Shown: positions 13,473 through 21,926 of the stretch, piece by piece
Numbering within the stretch: the stretch's first letter is position 1
How the letters are laid out: every line of letters begins with the position of its first letter
DNA from: an uncultured Faecalibacterium sp.
Lineage (GTDB): Bacteria > Bacillota > Clostridia > Oscillospirales > Ruminococcaceae
Assembly (NCBI GenBank): GCA_900539945.1
Contig: UQDV01000024.1
Span: forward strand, 1-39,657
Length of the DNA stretch: 39,657 nt
Reading direction: 5' to 3'
Notes under the pieces: model-generated
What the model was told of the DNA's origin: nothing
Databases searched by the model: none
What the model saw: only the letters and a program-made list of their open reading frames with translations
Made by a program: the position numbers and the translations under genes

Positions 13473-13772
13473 ATGGCACAGAAAAAGATCCCTGCCCGCC
13501 AGTGCATCGGCTGCATGACCAGCCGCCCCAAAAAGGAGCTGGTGCGTGTGGTGCGTGCACCCAGCGGAGAGATCAGCATTGATCTGGTGGGCAAAAAGCC
13601 GGGCCGCGGCGCATACCTCTGCCCGGACCCCGCCTGCCTGGCCAAGGCAAAAAAGAAGAAGGCGCTGGAGCGCTGCTTTGAGCAGCCGGTTCCCGCCGAA
13701 GTATACGAGGCGCTGGAAGCCCAGCTGACCGAAGCCGCAAAGGAGGCTGCCCGGAATGCCGAAAAAGAATAA
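13473..13772 (+). CDS. rnpM: YlxR/RnpM RNA-binding protein (DUF448)
   Basis: A 99-residue YlxR-family protein. The diagnostic start 'IPARQCIGCMTSRPKKELVR' is followed by 'GRGAYLCPDPACLAKAKKKK', the conserved basic RNA-binding face. YlxR is described as a modulator of RNase P (RnpM) and as a nucleoid-associated regulator; both come from family knowledge. Start: the ATG at 13473 behind AAAGGAGGG; an upstream in-frame ATG at 13452 overlaps no ribosome binding site. It lies between nusA and the L7Ae-like gene as in other Firmicutes. Its 3' end overlaps that gene by 17 bases, so the two are translationally coupled. Confidence 0.93.
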   Translation: MAQKKIPARQCIGCMTSRPKKELVRVVRAPSGEISIDLVGKKPGRGAYLCPDPACLAKAKKKKALERCFEQPVPAEVYEALEAQLTEAAKEAARNAEKE

Positions 13773-14133
13773 CACCCCCGCAAAACCTGCGCTGGCCCCG
13801 GAAGAAGCCCTGTTCCAGGCCGTGAGCCTGTGCCGCAAGGCCGGTGCGCTGACCATGGGCTTTGACGCCGTGGAGGAAGCCTGCGTCAAGGGCAAGGCCT
13901 GGCTGGTGATGACCGCATCCGACGCCAGCGCCAAGACCGTGCAGCGCCTGAACTACGCCGTGGGCGACCTGGTGGATGTGATCACCATGCCGCTGACCCA
14001 GGACCGGCTGGCCGACATCAGCCGCAAGGCGGTGGCTGTTTACGCGGTGACCGACCGCAACCTCGCAAAGCTCTGCTTTGACCGCCTGTCGGACTGCGGA
14101 GCAATCAAAAATGAGGAGGATATGAGCGAATGA
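13756..14133 (+). CDS. L7Ae/YlxQ-family RNA-binding protein
   Basis: A 125-residue protein with the L7Ae/L30e fold: 'ALFQAVSLCRKAGALTMGFD', then 'KAWLVMTASDASAKTVQRL'. This is the kink-turn-binding family that includes YlxQ (sometimes rplGB). The first 15 residues are a Lys/Pro extension. It most likely binds RNA kink-turns in ribosome assembly; its exact partner in bacteria is not settled. Start: the ATG at 13756 inside the end of ylxR, with AAGGAGG upstream. Its TGA overlaps the infB start (ATGA at 14130-14133), so translation continues directly into infB. Confidence 0.9.
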   Translation: MPKKNNTPAKPALAPEEALFQAVSLCRKAGALTMGFDAVEEACVKGKAWLVMTASDASAKTVQRLNYAVGDLVDVITMPLTQDRLADISRKAVAVYAVTDRNLAKLCFDRLSDCGAIKNEEDMSE

Positions 14134-16625
14134 TCGTAAAATATAAAGTGAGTGATTTTGCAAAGGACCTGAACCTCTCTGCCAAGAAGGTTCTGGACGA
14201 GCTGGCTGCCATGGGCAGCACCGGCAAGAAGAACAGCTCCAATCTGGAAGAGAACGAGCTGAACTACCTGCTGGAGAAGTTCAGCAAGGACAGCAGCGTG
14301 ACCGACCTGAACGAGTTCCTGAACAGCGCCAAGGCCCCCAAGGAGGAGCCGAAGCCTGCCGAAAAGAAGGCGGAGAAAAAGGCGGAAAAGAAGCCGGAAG
14401 CTCCCAAGGCCGAGGAAAAGCCCGCCCAGAAGCCTGCTGAAAAGAAGCCGGAGCAGAAGGCACAGCACGCTGCCCAGCAGAACCAGCAGGCAAAGGCCGG
14501 CAGCAAGCACGGCGACAAGAAGAACGAGCAGCACAAGAAGCGCGAGGAAAAGACCGTTTCCCTCAGCGAGCTGGCTCGTGAGACCGGTGCCAAGGCATCC
14601 ACTGCCCCGGCACAGGCCGTGTCGGTGCGCCGCGAGGACAATCAGGTGACCGTGGACACCCGCACCGTGGACATGAACGTGGATCGCTTCGACGTCCGTT
14701 ACGACGATCTGGCTTCCACCAAGAACACCGAGAACCGCCGCAAGCCCACCCCGCAGGGCAACAAGCAGAAGTTCACCCAGCGCGGCCAGCGCCAGCGCCA
14801 GCAGTTCCAGAAGGGCAAGCGCGAGACCGAGTTCGAGCGCCTGCAGCGCATCCAGCTGGAAAAGGCCCGCAACGCCCAGCTGAAGGTGATGATCCCCGAC
14901 GAGATCACCGTCGGTGAGCTGGCTGCCCGCCTGAAGCAGCAGGCCGGCAAGGTCATCGCCAAGTTCATGCAGATGGGCGAGATGCATGCCATCAACGACG
15001 TCATCGACTTTGATACCGCTTCTCTGCTGGCCGAGGAGTTCCACGCAAAGGTCGAGCACGAGGTGCATGTGACCATCGAGGAGCGCCTGTTCACCCAGGA
15101 AGAGGATTCGCAGGAGGATCTGGTGGAGCGTCCCCCGGTCGTCTGCGTCATGGGCCACGTTGACCACGGCAAGACCAGTATTCTGGATGCCATCCGCAAG
15201 ACCAACGTTACCGCAGGCGAGGCCGGCGGCATCACCCAGGCCATCGGTGCCTATCAGGTCAAGGTCAACGACAGCCTGATTACCTTCCTGGATACCCCGG
15301 GCCATGAGGCATTCACCTCCATGCGTGCCCGTGGTGCCAACATGACCGATATCGCCGTTCTGGTGGTTGCTGCCGACGACGGCATCATGCCCCAGACCAT
15401 CGAGTCCATCAACCACGCCAAGGCTGCCAACGTCAAGCTCATCGTGGCAATGAACAAGATGGATAAGCCCACCGCAAACCCCGAGCGCGTGATGGAAGGC
15501 CTGACCAAGTACGGCATCATCACCGAGGACTGGGGCGGCGATGTGGCCTGCATCCCGGTGTCTGCCCTGACCGGCATGGGCATCAACGACCTGCTGGAGC
15601 GCATCGCGCTGGAAGCTGAGGTCATGGAGCTGAAGGCCAACCCCAACCGCCGCGCCAAGGGTGCGGTGGTCGAGGCCCGTCTGGACAAGGGCCAGGGCCC
15701 CATTGCCACCATCCTGGTGCAGAACGGCACCCTGCACTCCGGCGATGTGATCATTGCCGGTACTGCCGTGGGCCGCGTGCGTACCATGCGCAGCGACAAG
15801 GGCAAGCTGCTGAGCGATGCCGGCCCCTCTACTCCTGTGGAGATCACCGGCCTGACCGCTGTGCCCGAAGCAGGCGACCTGTTCGAGGCCGTCGAGGACG
15901 AGCGCCTGGCCCGTGAGCTGGCCGAGCAGCGCATCGCTGCCGCCAAGGAGAAGCAGTTCTCCTCCTTCCAGAAGGTCACCCTGGATAACCTGTTCAGCCA
16001 GATGGCTCAGAACGACATGAAGGAACTGGCCATCGTGGTCAAGGCCGACGTGCAGGGCTCTGCCGAGGCCGTCAAGCAGAGCCTGGAGAAGATCTCCAAC
16101 GACGAAGTGCGGGTGCGGGTCATCCACGCCGGTGTCGGTGCCATCAGTAAGTCCGATGTGGACCTGGCCGATGCCTCCAACGCCATCATCATCGGCTTCA
16201 ACGTCCGCCCGGACAACGTGGCCAAGGAAGAAGCTGCTGCCACCAAGGTGGAAATGCGGATGTACCGCGTCATCTACGACGCCATCAACGACGTGACCGA
16301 CGCTATGAAGGGCATGCTGGCTCCCAAGTTCCGCGAGGTGTCTCTGGGCGAGCTGCAGGTCCGTCAGGTGTACAAGATCTCCAACGTGGGCACCGTTGCA
16401 GGCTGCCGTGTTACCAGCGGCAAGATCACCCGTGACAGCCAGGTCCGTGTGGTCCGTGACGGCATCGTCATTGCCGAGGACGAGATCGCATCCCTGAAGC
16501 GTTTCAAGGATGACGCCAAGGAAGTGGCCGAGGGCTACGAGTGCGGCGTGACCCTGGAGAAGTTTGCCGACGTCAAGGAAGGCGACGTGTACGAGGCCTT
16601 CAAGATGGAAGAGTACCGCGACTAA
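14130..16625 (+). CDS. infB: Translation initiation factor IF-2
   Basis: An 831-residue IF-2, the GTPase that brings initiator tRNA to the 30S subunit and promotes subunit joining. An N-terminal IF2_N module (1 to about 55) is followed by a long Lys/Glu/Ala/Gln-rich linker (about 65-230) and a second IF2_N-type module (about 250-300). The G domain follows, with G1 'GHVDHGKTS' at 342-350, G3 'DTPGH' at 388-392 and G4 'NKMD' at 442-445. Domains II to IV follow to the C-terminus ('[20 protein letters not shown]'). The linker length is variable among species. Start: the ATG at 14130, overlapping the previous stop, with GAGGAGGATATG upstream. Confidence 0.97.
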   Translation: MIVKYKVSDFAKDLNLSAKKVLDELAAMGSTGKKNSSNLEENELNYLLEKFSKDSSVTDLNEFLNSAKAPKEEPKPAEKKAEKKAEKKPEAPKAEEKPAQKPAEKKPEQKAQHAAQQNQQAKAGSKHGDKKNEQHKKREEKTVSLSELARETGAKASTAPAQAVSVRREDNQVTVDTRTVDMNVDRFDVRYDDLASTKNTENRRKPTPQGNKQKFTQRGQRQRQQFQKGKRETEFERLQRIQLEKARNAQLKVMIPDEITVGELAARLKQQAGKVIAKFMQMGEMHAINDVIDFDTASLLAEEFHAKVEHEVHVTIEERLFTQEEDSQEDLVERPPVVCVMGHVDHGKTSILDAIRKTNVTAGEAGGITQAIGAYQVKVNDSLITFLDTPGHEAFTSMRARGANMTDIAVLVVAADDGIMPQTIESINHAKAANVKLIVAMNKMDKPTANPERVMEGLTKYGIITEDWGGDVACIPVSALTGMGINDLLERIALEAEVMELKANPNRRAKGAVVEARLDKGQGPIATILVQNGTLHSGDVIIAGTAVGRVRTMRSDKGKLLSDAGPSTPVEITGLTAVPEAGDLFEAVEDERLARELAEQRIAAAKEKQFSSFQKVTLDNLFSQMAQNDMKELAIVVKADVQGSAEAVKQSLEKISNDEVRVRVIHAGVGAISKSDVDLADASNAIIIGFNVRPDNVAKEEAAATKVEMRMYRVIYDAINDVTDAMKGMLAPKFREVSLGELQVRQVYKISNVGTVAGCRVTSGKITRDSQVRVVRDGIVIAEDEIASLKRFKDDAKEVAEGYECGVTLEKFADVKEGDVYEAFKMEEYRD

Positions 16626-16639
16626 GATTTTTTGAGGAT

Positions 16640-16677
16640 TTCTCTGGCACCGGCAACGATGCCAGAGAAGTTTGTTT
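16640..16677 (+). terminator. Hairpin between infB and rbfA
   Basis: TTCTCTGGCA (16640-16649) pairs perfectly with TGCCAGAGAA (16660-16669) and is followed by GTTTGTTT. It is a partial terminator or processing stem inside the operon, which would reduce expression of rbfA and later genes relative to infB. Only 15 bases separate it from the rbfA ribosome binding site region. Confidence 0.5.
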
Positions 16678-16691
16678 AAAGGAGAAACCGA

Positions 16692-17081
16692 ATGTCTCAG
16701 AAAAATATGGGCCGTCTGGCGCAGGATATGAAGCGCGAGATCATTGCCATCATCGGGCGTCTGAAGGACCCGCGGCTGGAGGGCGGCCTGCTGACCGTCA
16801 CCCGTCTGGACGTGACCCCCGACCTGGATGTGGCCAAGGTGTATGTGAGCGTGATGGGCCGCGCGGACGGCCCCAAGCCCGCCATCGAGGCGCTGAACCG
16901 CGCCGCCGGTCATGTGCGCACCGAAGTGAGCAAGAAGATGCACATCCGCAAAGCACCCCGGTTCATCTTTGTGGAGGACGACGGTGCCGCCTATGCAGCC
17001 CACATCAATGAGCTGCTGCGCAGCCTGAACGTCAGCGGTGAGGCCGAGGCACAGCCCGAAGCCGGGGAGACCGAGGAGTAA
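16692..17081 (+). CDS. rbfA: 30S ribosome-binding factor RbfA
   Basis: A 129-residue RbfA, a KH-fold protein that binds the 5' domain helix of 16S rRNA during 30S maturation. Signature parts: 'RLAQDMKREIIAIIGRLKDP', 'VTRLDVTPDLDVAKVYVSVM' and 'RKAPRFIFVEDDGAAYAAHI'. The C-terminal 20 residues are acidic and disordered. Start: the ATG at 16692 behind AAAGGAG. It follows infB after a hairpin and precedes nrnA, the standard Firmicutes order. Confidence 0.95.
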   Translation: MSQKNMGRLAQDMKREIIAIIGRLKDPRLEGGLLTVTRLDVTPDLDVAKVYVSVMGRADGPKPAIEALNRAAGHVRTEVSKKMHIRKAPRFIFVEDDGAAYAAHINELLRSLNVSGEAEAQPEAGETEE

Positions 17082-17120
17082 AACACACTTTACAGCCTTG
17101 CGGAAAGGATGGAACATCGG

Positions 17121-18098
17121 ATGACGGAACCGTTGAGTGTGCAGCAGATGGCCCAGCGCCTGAAGTCTGCCGACAACATTTTGATCCTGTGCCACAAAAA
17201 CCCGGACGGTGATACCGTCGGCTGCGGCAGCGCCCTGTATTATGCCCTGAAAGCTCTGGACAAGAATGCAGCGGTGCTCTGCTCCGACACGATCCCGGCC
17301 CGCTATGCCTTTACCAATGCGCACCTGTTCAAGGGCGAGTTCGAGCCGGAAACGGTGGTTGCCGTGGACGTGGCCGGGCTGCAGCTGTTTGGCGAGGGCA
17401 ACGGCGTGCCCCGCTACAGCCGCCATGTCGATCTGTGCATCGACCACCACGCGGGCAACAGCGGCTATGCCGACTTTACCCTGCTGGACAGCACCGCGGC
17501 CGCAGCCGCAGAGCTGATGTACCGGGTCATTCTGGAAATGGGGGTGGACATCACCCCGCACATTGCCGACTGCCTGTACACCGGCGTAGCCACCGACACC
17601 GGGTGCTTCCGGTTCTCGGCCACCACGGCCAACACCCATCTTGTGGCGGCAAAGCTCATCGAGGCGGGCTGCCATGTGGAAGAGCTGAACACCCTGCTGT
17701 TCGACACCAAGCCCCGGGCCCGCATGGAGGCCGAGCGCATCGCCCGCAACCATCTGGAATACTATCTGGACGGCCGCTGCGCCCTGATCTACCTCACCCG
17801 GGACGAGATCGAGCAGACCGGCGTGGACCCGGCAGACCTGGAAGAGCTGACCAGCCTGCCGATCAGCATCGAGGGCGTGAAGGTGGGCCTGACCCTGCGT
17901 CAGCAGCCCGGCGGCAGCTACCGCATCAGCGTGCGCACCGCCAAGGGTGTGGACGCCTGCGCCATTGCGCGGCGTCTGGGCGGCGGCGGCCACAACCGCG
18001 CTGCCGGATGCGAGCTGCTGGGCAACCTGGAAAACGCCAAGAATGCGATCCTGGCCGAGGTGGAAGCCGAGCTGGACGCACCGCAGGAGGACGCATAA
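17121..18098 (+). CDS. nrnA: DHH/DHHA1 phosphoesterase, NrnA-like
   Basis: A 325-residue bifunctional oligoribonuclease/pAp-phosphatase-type enzyme. The DHH domain shows 'CHKNPDGDTVGCGSAL' (metal-binding Asp residues), 'VAVDVAG' and the name-giving 'IDHHAGN' motif (Asp108-His109-His110). The C-terminal DHHA1 domain ends in 'RRLGGGGHNRAAGC'. NrnA degrades 2-5 nt RNAs and dephosphorylates 3'-phosphoadenosine-5'-phosphate, closing RNA turnover (family knowledge). Start: I prefer the ATG at 17121, because AAAGGA lies 11 bases upstream; the ATG at 17109 abuts the same purine stretch and leaves no spacing. The stop is directly followed by the truB ATG. Confidence 0.9.
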   Translation: MTEPLSVQQMAQRLKSADNILILCHKNPDGDTVGCGSALYYALKALDKNAAVLCSDTIPARYAFTNAHLFKGEFEPETVVAVDVAGLQLFGEGNGVPRYSRHVDLCIDHHAGNSGYADFTLLDSTAAAAAELMYRVILEMGVDITPHIADCLYTGVATDTGCFRFSATTANTHLVAAKLIEAGCHVEELNTLLFDTKPRARMEAERIARNHLEYYLDGRCALIYLTRDEIEQTGVDPADLEELTSLPISIEGVKVGLTLRQQPGGSYRISVRTAKGVDACAIARRLGGGGHNRAAGCELLGNLENAKNAILAEVEAELDAPQEDA

Positions 18099-18869
18099 AT
18101 GCAGGGCATCCTGATCGTGGACAAGCCCATGGACTGGACCAGTTTTGATGTGGTGGCAAAGCTGCGCGGCGTGCTGGGCACCCGCAAGCTGGGCCACAGC
18201 GGCACGCTGGACCCCATGGCCACCGGCGTGCTGCCGGTGTTCTGCGGCGGTGCCAGCAAGGCCGTGGACCTGCAGCTGGATCATGACAAGGCTTACCGCG
18301 CCGTGCTGCGGCTGGGCCAGCGCACCGACACCGGCGACATCACCGGCACGGTGCTGGAAACGGCCCCCGTCACGGCAGGGGAGCGGGAACTGCGGGCCGT
18401 GCTGCCGCAGTTCGTGGGCAAACAGATGCAGGTGCCGCCCATGTACTCGGCGGTCAAGGTGGGCGGCCAGCCCCTTTACAAGCTGGCCCGCGAGGGCAAG
18501 ACCGTGGAGCGCAAGGCTCGCCCCATCGAGATCTACAGCATCACCTACGGCGGCAGCCCCGCCGAAAACGAATATGTGCTGGAGGTGACCTGCTCCAAGG
18601 GCACCTACATCCGCACCCTGCTGGAGGACATTGCCGACGCACTGGGCCAGAAGGGCACCATGAGCGCCCTGCGGCGCACCTGCGCCGGGCTGTACACCGA
18701 GGCCGACGCCCACACGCTGGAAGAGATCCTTGCGGCGAAAGAGCAGGGGCCTGCGGCCCTGGAAGCGCTGATGCTGCCGGTGGAAAGCGTGTTCACCCCG
18801 CTGCCGCTGCTGGTGGTGGAGCCCTGGGTGGAACAGCACCTGTACAACGGCTGCCCCACCAGCCCCTAA
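18099..18869 (+). CDS. truB: tRNA pseudouridine-55 synthase TruB, cut short by an in-frame stop
   Basis: TruB makes pseudouridine 55 in the T-loop of tRNAs. The catalytic core is complete: 'ILIVDKPMDWTSFDVV', 'RKLGHSGTLDPMATGVLP' with catalytic Asp38, 'RTDTGDITG', 'PPMYSAVKVGGQPLYKLARE' and 'CSKGTYIRTLLEDIA'. The frame stops at a TAA (18867-18869) after 256 residues. The same frame continues for 38 more codons to a TGA at 18981-18983, and the tail ('GRYRVRNAAGQFLGLANI') is clearly a TruB C-terminal PUA-like segment. A full-length protein would be about 294 residues. The truncated enzyme may still be active but would bind tRNA less well. A sequencing error is possible. Confidence 0.9.
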   Translation: MQGILIVDKPMDWTSFDVVAKLRGVLGTRKLGHSGTLDPMATGVLPVFCGGASKAVDLQLDHDKAYRAVLRLGQRTDTGDITGTVLETAPVTAGERELRAVLPQFVGKQMQVPPMYSAVKVGGQPLYKLAREGKTVERKARPIEIYSITYGGSPAENEYVLEVTCSKGTYIRTLLEDIADALGQKGTMSALRRTCAGLYTEADAHTLEEILAAKEQGPAALEALMLPVESVFTPLPLLVVEPWVEQHLYNGCPTSP

Positions 18870-18983
18870 CCCGCAGCGGATGGCCGCTACCGGGTGCGCA
18901 ATGCCGCCGGGCAGTTCCTGGGGCTGGCCAACATCACCGGGGGCGTGCTCCGGGTGGAAAAACTGTTCGTGGAACGGAATTGA
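18867..18983 (+). pseudogene. Remnant C-terminal tail of truB behind the stop codon
   Basis: It is in frame with truB and reads 'PAADGRYRVRNAAGQFLGL' onward to 'LRVEKLFVERN' before the TGA. No ribosome binding site or start codon precedes it, so it is not expressed separately unless the TAA is read through. Codon usage matches truB, which shows that the stop is recent. Confidence 0.75.
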
Positions 18984-19008
18984 CAAGAAAAAAAGGAAAC
19001 CAATACCC

Positions 19009-19926
19009 ATGCAGATCATTTCACAGTTCGTCCCGCTGCCGCTGGCAGACCCCGCACAGGGCACCGCCGTGGCCATGGGCTACTTCGACGGCATCCACAT
19101 CGGCCACCGGGCCGTCATCGACGGTGCGGTGCAGTGGGCCAGAGCCCACGGGGCTGCCCCGGCGGTGTTTACCTTCCGGCTGCCGGTGGACAACAAAATG
19201 AAGGGCAAGCGCCTGCTGTCCTCGGCGGACAAGCACGCGCTGATCGCCAGCCTGGGCGTGGAGTATTACCTCACGCCGGACTTTGAGGAGATCAAGGGCC
19301 TCAGCCCGGAACAGTTCGTGCGCAGCATCGTTGAAAACTGCCATGCAAAAGCCCTGTTCTGCGGCGAGAACTTCACCTTCGGGGCCAAGGCCGCCGGTAC
19401 GCCGGAGCTGCTGCGCAAGCTGTGCGCTCCGCTGGGCGTGGAAGTGGTGGTGGTGCCCATGGCACAGTTCGAGGAAAAGCCGGTGTCCTCCACCCGCATC
19501 CGCACTGCGCTGGAGGGCGGCGACATCCCGGCGGCCAACGCCATGCTGGGCATGCCCTACGCCATCCGCTTTGCGGTGCAGCACGGCGCGGGCCTGGGCC
19601 ACACGCTGGGGGTGCCCACCATCAACCAGCTGTACCCCCAGGGCTTCCAGATGCCCCGCAGCGGCATCTATATTACCCGCACGCTGGTGAACGGCACCTG
19701 GTATCCTTCGGCCACCGGTCTGGGCAGCCGCCCCACCGTGAACGATGACGCCACCAAGGTGACCTGCGAGACCTTCATCCCCGGCTTTTCCGGTGACCTG
19801 TACGGCACCGACCCGGTGGTGGAGTTCCACGCCTACCTGAGCCCCAGCAAGAAGTTCGATACGCTGGACGAGCTGCGGGACTGCATCAACAACGCCGCGC
19901 AGCGCGCACAGGAATATTTCAAGTAA
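19009..19926 (+). CDS. ribF: Bifunctional riboflavin kinase/FAD synthetase RibF
   Basis: A 305-residue RibF that turns riboflavin into FMN and then FAD. The N-terminal nucleotidyltransferase domain (about 1-180) has 'AMGYFDGIHIGHRAVIDGA', the HxGH motif. 'FCGENFTFGAKAAGTPELL' and 'EKPVSSTRIRTALEGGDI' (the 'SSTRIR' signature) follow. The C-terminal kinase domain has 'GHTLGVPTINQLYPQGFQMP', 'GIYITRTLVNG' and 'SRPTVND'. Start: the ATG at 19009 behind AAAAGGAAA; an upstream in-frame start lies inside the truB tail. It is the last gene of the operon and is closed by a terminator. Confidence 0.95.
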   Translation: MQIISQFVPLPLADPAQGTAVAMGYFDGIHIGHRAVIDGAVQWARAHGAAPAVFTFRLPVDNKMKGKRLLSSADKHALIASLGVEYYLTPDFEEIKGLSPEQFVRSIVENCHAKALFCGENFTFGAKAAGTPELLRKLCAPLGVEVVVVPMAQFEEKPVSSTRIRTALEGGDIPAANAMLGMPYAIRFAVQHGAGLGHTLGVPTINQLYPQGFQMPRSGIYITRTLVNGTWYPSATGLGSRPTVNDDATKVTCETFIPGFSGDLYGTDPVVEFHAYLSPSKKFDTLDELRDCINNAAQRAQEYFK

Positions 19927-19931
19927 AAGAA

Positions 19932-19970
19932 CAGGGAGCCTGTCCGGCTGGACAAGCTCCCTGCTTTTTT
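19932..19970 (+). terminator. Terminator of the rimP-ribF operon
   Basis: CAGGGAGCCTGTCC (19932-19945) pairs with GGACAAGCTCCCTG around GGCT, followed by CTTTTTT. It stands between ribF and the convergent nitroreductase gene. Confidence 0.85.
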
Positions 19971-19975
19971 ATGCG

Positions 19976-20710
19976 TTACTTGTACTGCTCTAAGTACTCC
20001 GCCACCGAGCGGCTCATCTCGCGGGCAAAGCCGGAGTCGTACTTGCGGTTGTGGAAGGCCGTGCACCACGCATCAAAACCGGAGGTGCTGGCTTTGTAGC
20101 CGAAGGCATCGCGCAGCTCGGCACCGTCCATGGTGCGGTAGCCGTTTTCGTGCACGATATGCTCCATGGCGCAGCGCTGGGGCTTCGGGCGGTCCTTCTG
20201 CTGCTGGGTGGGCCAGCCGAACACCAGCATCACAGCTGGGAACACATAGTCCGACAGGTGCAGCAGGCTGCGCTGGGTGTCGCAGTTTTCCATGATATCA
20301 CCGATGTAGCACGAGCCGATGCCAAAGCTTTCGGCGGCCACCACGGCGTTCTGGGCGGCAATGGCGGTGTCGGTGACAGCCAGCATCAAATCGCCCACGC
20401 CCGGCGTGCGGGGCGTGCAGCCCGCTTCCTTGTAGGCGTCGTACCACTTGCGGCAGTCGGCGCAGAACACCAGCACCAGCGGGGCCTTGGCAATGAAAGG
20501 CTGATGGTCGCAGCTGTCGGCCAGCGCGGCCTTCAGGGCCGGGTCGGTGATGTCCAGAATGGTGTACAGCTGCTGGCAGCCCGCAGAGGGGGCCTGCGCG
20601 GCAGCTTCCAGAATGGCCTGCTTCATTCCGGCCGGGATGGCTTTTTCTTCAAACACCCGCACAGACTTGCGGGCATACAGGCTTTGCAGGATGGGATTGG
20701 TTTCGGGCAT
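19976..20710 (-). CDS. Nitroreductase family (NfsA/FRP-like) flavoprotein
   Basis: A 244-residue FMN-dependent NAD(P)H oxidoreductase of the nitroreductase fold. 'LQSLYARKSVRVFEEKAIP' is the FMN-phosphate-binding Arg-Ser-Val-Arg start; 'ILEAAAQAPSAGCQQLY', 'AAESFGIGSCYIGDIMENCD' and 'VFPAVMLVFGWPTQQ' follow. The long C-terminal arm ('FGYKASTSGFDAWCTAFHNR') resembles NfsA/FRP-type enzymes, which use NADPH to reduce nitro- or quinone-type compounds; the real substrate is unknown. Start: the ATG at 20710 with AGGAGG upstream. It is convergent with ribF, and palindromic repeats separate it from tsaD. Confidence 0.88.
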   Translation of the reverse strand: MPETNPILQSLYARKSVRVFEEKAIPAGMKQAILEAAAQAPSAGCQQLYTILDITDPALKAALADSCDHQPFIAKAPLVLVFCADCRKWYDAYKEAGCTPRTPGVGDLMLAVTDTAIAAQNAVVAAESFGIGSCYIGDIMENCDTQRSLLHLSDYVFPAVMLVFGWPTQQQKDRPKPQRCAMEHIVHENGYRTMDGAELRDAFGYKASTSGFDAWCTAFHNRKYDSGFAREMSRSVAEYLEQYK

Positions 20711-20726
20711 GGTGAGTACCTCCTAA

Positions 20727-20881
20727 AACTCCCTCAGTCACGGCTCACGCCGTGCCAGCTCCCTCAAGGAGGGAGCCTTTGACAGGAGGGGAAACTTTAT
20801 CGTGTTACAGCAAGGTTCATCGCCGCGCGAAAGCCTCCCTCTGAGAGGGTGGTGCCGAACGAAGTGAGGCGGAAGGAGTTT
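20727..20881. repeat. Paired palindromic intergenic repeat (composite copy 1)
   Basis: A left unit (20727-20784) contains CACGGCTCACGCCGTG and CTCCCTCAAGGAGGGAG hairpins. A right unit (20829-20881) is a similar sequence in inverted orientation (AAGCCTCCCTC ... GGAAGGAGTT). About 45 bases lie between them. The same type recurs at 26363-26416 and 30298-30438, so it is a dispersed REP/MITE-like family. No protein is encoded. Confidence 0.8.
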
Positions 20882-20916
20882 GGCGCGCAGCGCCTGAGAG
20901 GGGTCTTTTTTGGTTT

Positions 20917-21924
20917 TTATTCGTAATCAATGGGCAGGGTGGGCAGGCCATTGAGCTCCAGCCCGGCGGTGTGGCCCGCGATGTACTGGTAGTAGCCCTG
21001 TGCGGCGATCATGGCACCGTTGTCGCCGCAGAACTTCAGCTCCGGCAGGTAGACCTTGGCCCCCAGCTTCTGGGCACCGTCGTTCACCAGCTGGCGCAGA
21101 CGGCCGTTTGCGGCCACACCGCCCGCCCGACACACCTGCTTTGCACCGGTGTCGGCGGCAGCCAGCAGCAGTTTTTCGGCCAGGATGCCCGCAATGCGCT
21201 CCTGGAAGCTGGCGGCAAGGTCCGGCACGTTGACCGCCTCGCCCTTCATCTGGGCCTTGTTCACCTCGTTGAGTACGGCGGTCTTGAGGCCGGAAAAGCT
21301 CACGTTGTACTTGCCCTCCACATGGGGCACCGGCAGGCGGTAGGCCTTGGGGTCGCCGGTCTTGGCGGCGTTGGCTACACTCGGCCCGCCGGGGTAGGGC
21401 AGACCCAGGGTGCGGGCCACCTTGTCAAAGGCTTCTCCGGCGGCATCGTCCACCGTGTGGCCCAGAATGTGGTAGTGGGTGTAGTCCTGCACTTCCACGA
21501 TGTGGCTGTGCCCGCCGGAGGCCACCAGGCAGAGGAACGGCGGTTTCAGCTCCGGGTGGGTCAGGTAGAGCGCGGCGATGTGGCCCCGCAGGTGGTGCAC
21601 CGGCACCAGAGGCTTGCCCGCCGAGTAGGCCAGCCCTTTGGCAAAGTTCACGCCCACCAGCACCGCGCCGATGAGGCCCGGCGCAAAGGTGACGGCCACG
21701 GCGTCCACGTCGTCCATGGTCTTGCCTGCGTCCAGCAGGGCCTTTTTGACGGTGGCGCTGATGAACTCACAGTGGCGGCGGCTGGCGATCTCCGGCACCA
21801 CGCCGCCGTACAGCGCCTGTTCTTTCACGCTGGTGGAGATGACGTTGCTCAGCAGATGCCGGCCGTCCTCCACCAGAGCTGCGGCGGTCTCGTCGCAGGT
21901 GGATTCGATTCCTAAAACGATCAT
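20917..21924 (-). CDS. tsaD: tRNA threonylcarbamoyltransferase TsaD
   Basis: A 335-residue Kae1/TsaD protein that transfers the threonylcarbamoyl group to A37 of ANN-decoding tRNAs, with TsaB and TsaE (not in this window). The N-terminus 'LGIESTCDETAAALV' is diagnostic. The metal-binding motif 'HHLRGHIAA' gives His111 and His115. The ASKHA nucleotide-binding parts 'LVASGGHSHIVEV', 'DDAAGEAFDKVARTLGL', 'AGGVAANGRLR' and 'CGDNGAMIA' follow. Start: the ATG at 21924, two bases after the polA stop. GGAGG inside the polA end is the ribosome binding site, so the two genes form an operon with coupled translation. Confidence 0.96.
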   Translation of the reverse strand: MIVLGIESTCDETAAALVEDGRHLLSNVISTSVKEQALYGGVVPEIASRRHCEFISATVKKALLDAGKTMDDVDAVAVTFAPGLIGAVLVGVNFAKGLAYSAGKPLVPVHHLRGHIAALYLTHPELKPPFLCLVASGGHSHIVEVQDYTHYHILGHTVDDAAGEAFDKVARTLGLPYPGGPSVANAAKTGDPKAYRLPVPHVEGKYNVSFSGLKTAVLNEVNKAQMKGEAVNVPDLAASFQERIAGILAEKLLLAAADTGAKQVCRAGGVAANGRLRQLVNDGAQKLGAKVYLPELKFCGDNGAMIAAQGYYQYIAGHTAGLELNGLPTLPIDYE

Positions 21925-21926
21925 GT

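Noticed and set aside
18880..19008. An upstream in-frame extension of ribF
   Set aside because: It lies inside the truB tail in another frame and has no ribosome binding site. The ATG at 19009 has one and matches the family start.
14040..19076. A very long open frame on the minus strand, antisense to infB, rbfA, nrnA and truB
   Set aside because: It lies opposite several certain genes, has no ribosome binding site, and is low-complexity (Gly/His/Leu/Val/Gln). Such frames arise from the strong codon bias of GC-rich genes on the other strand.
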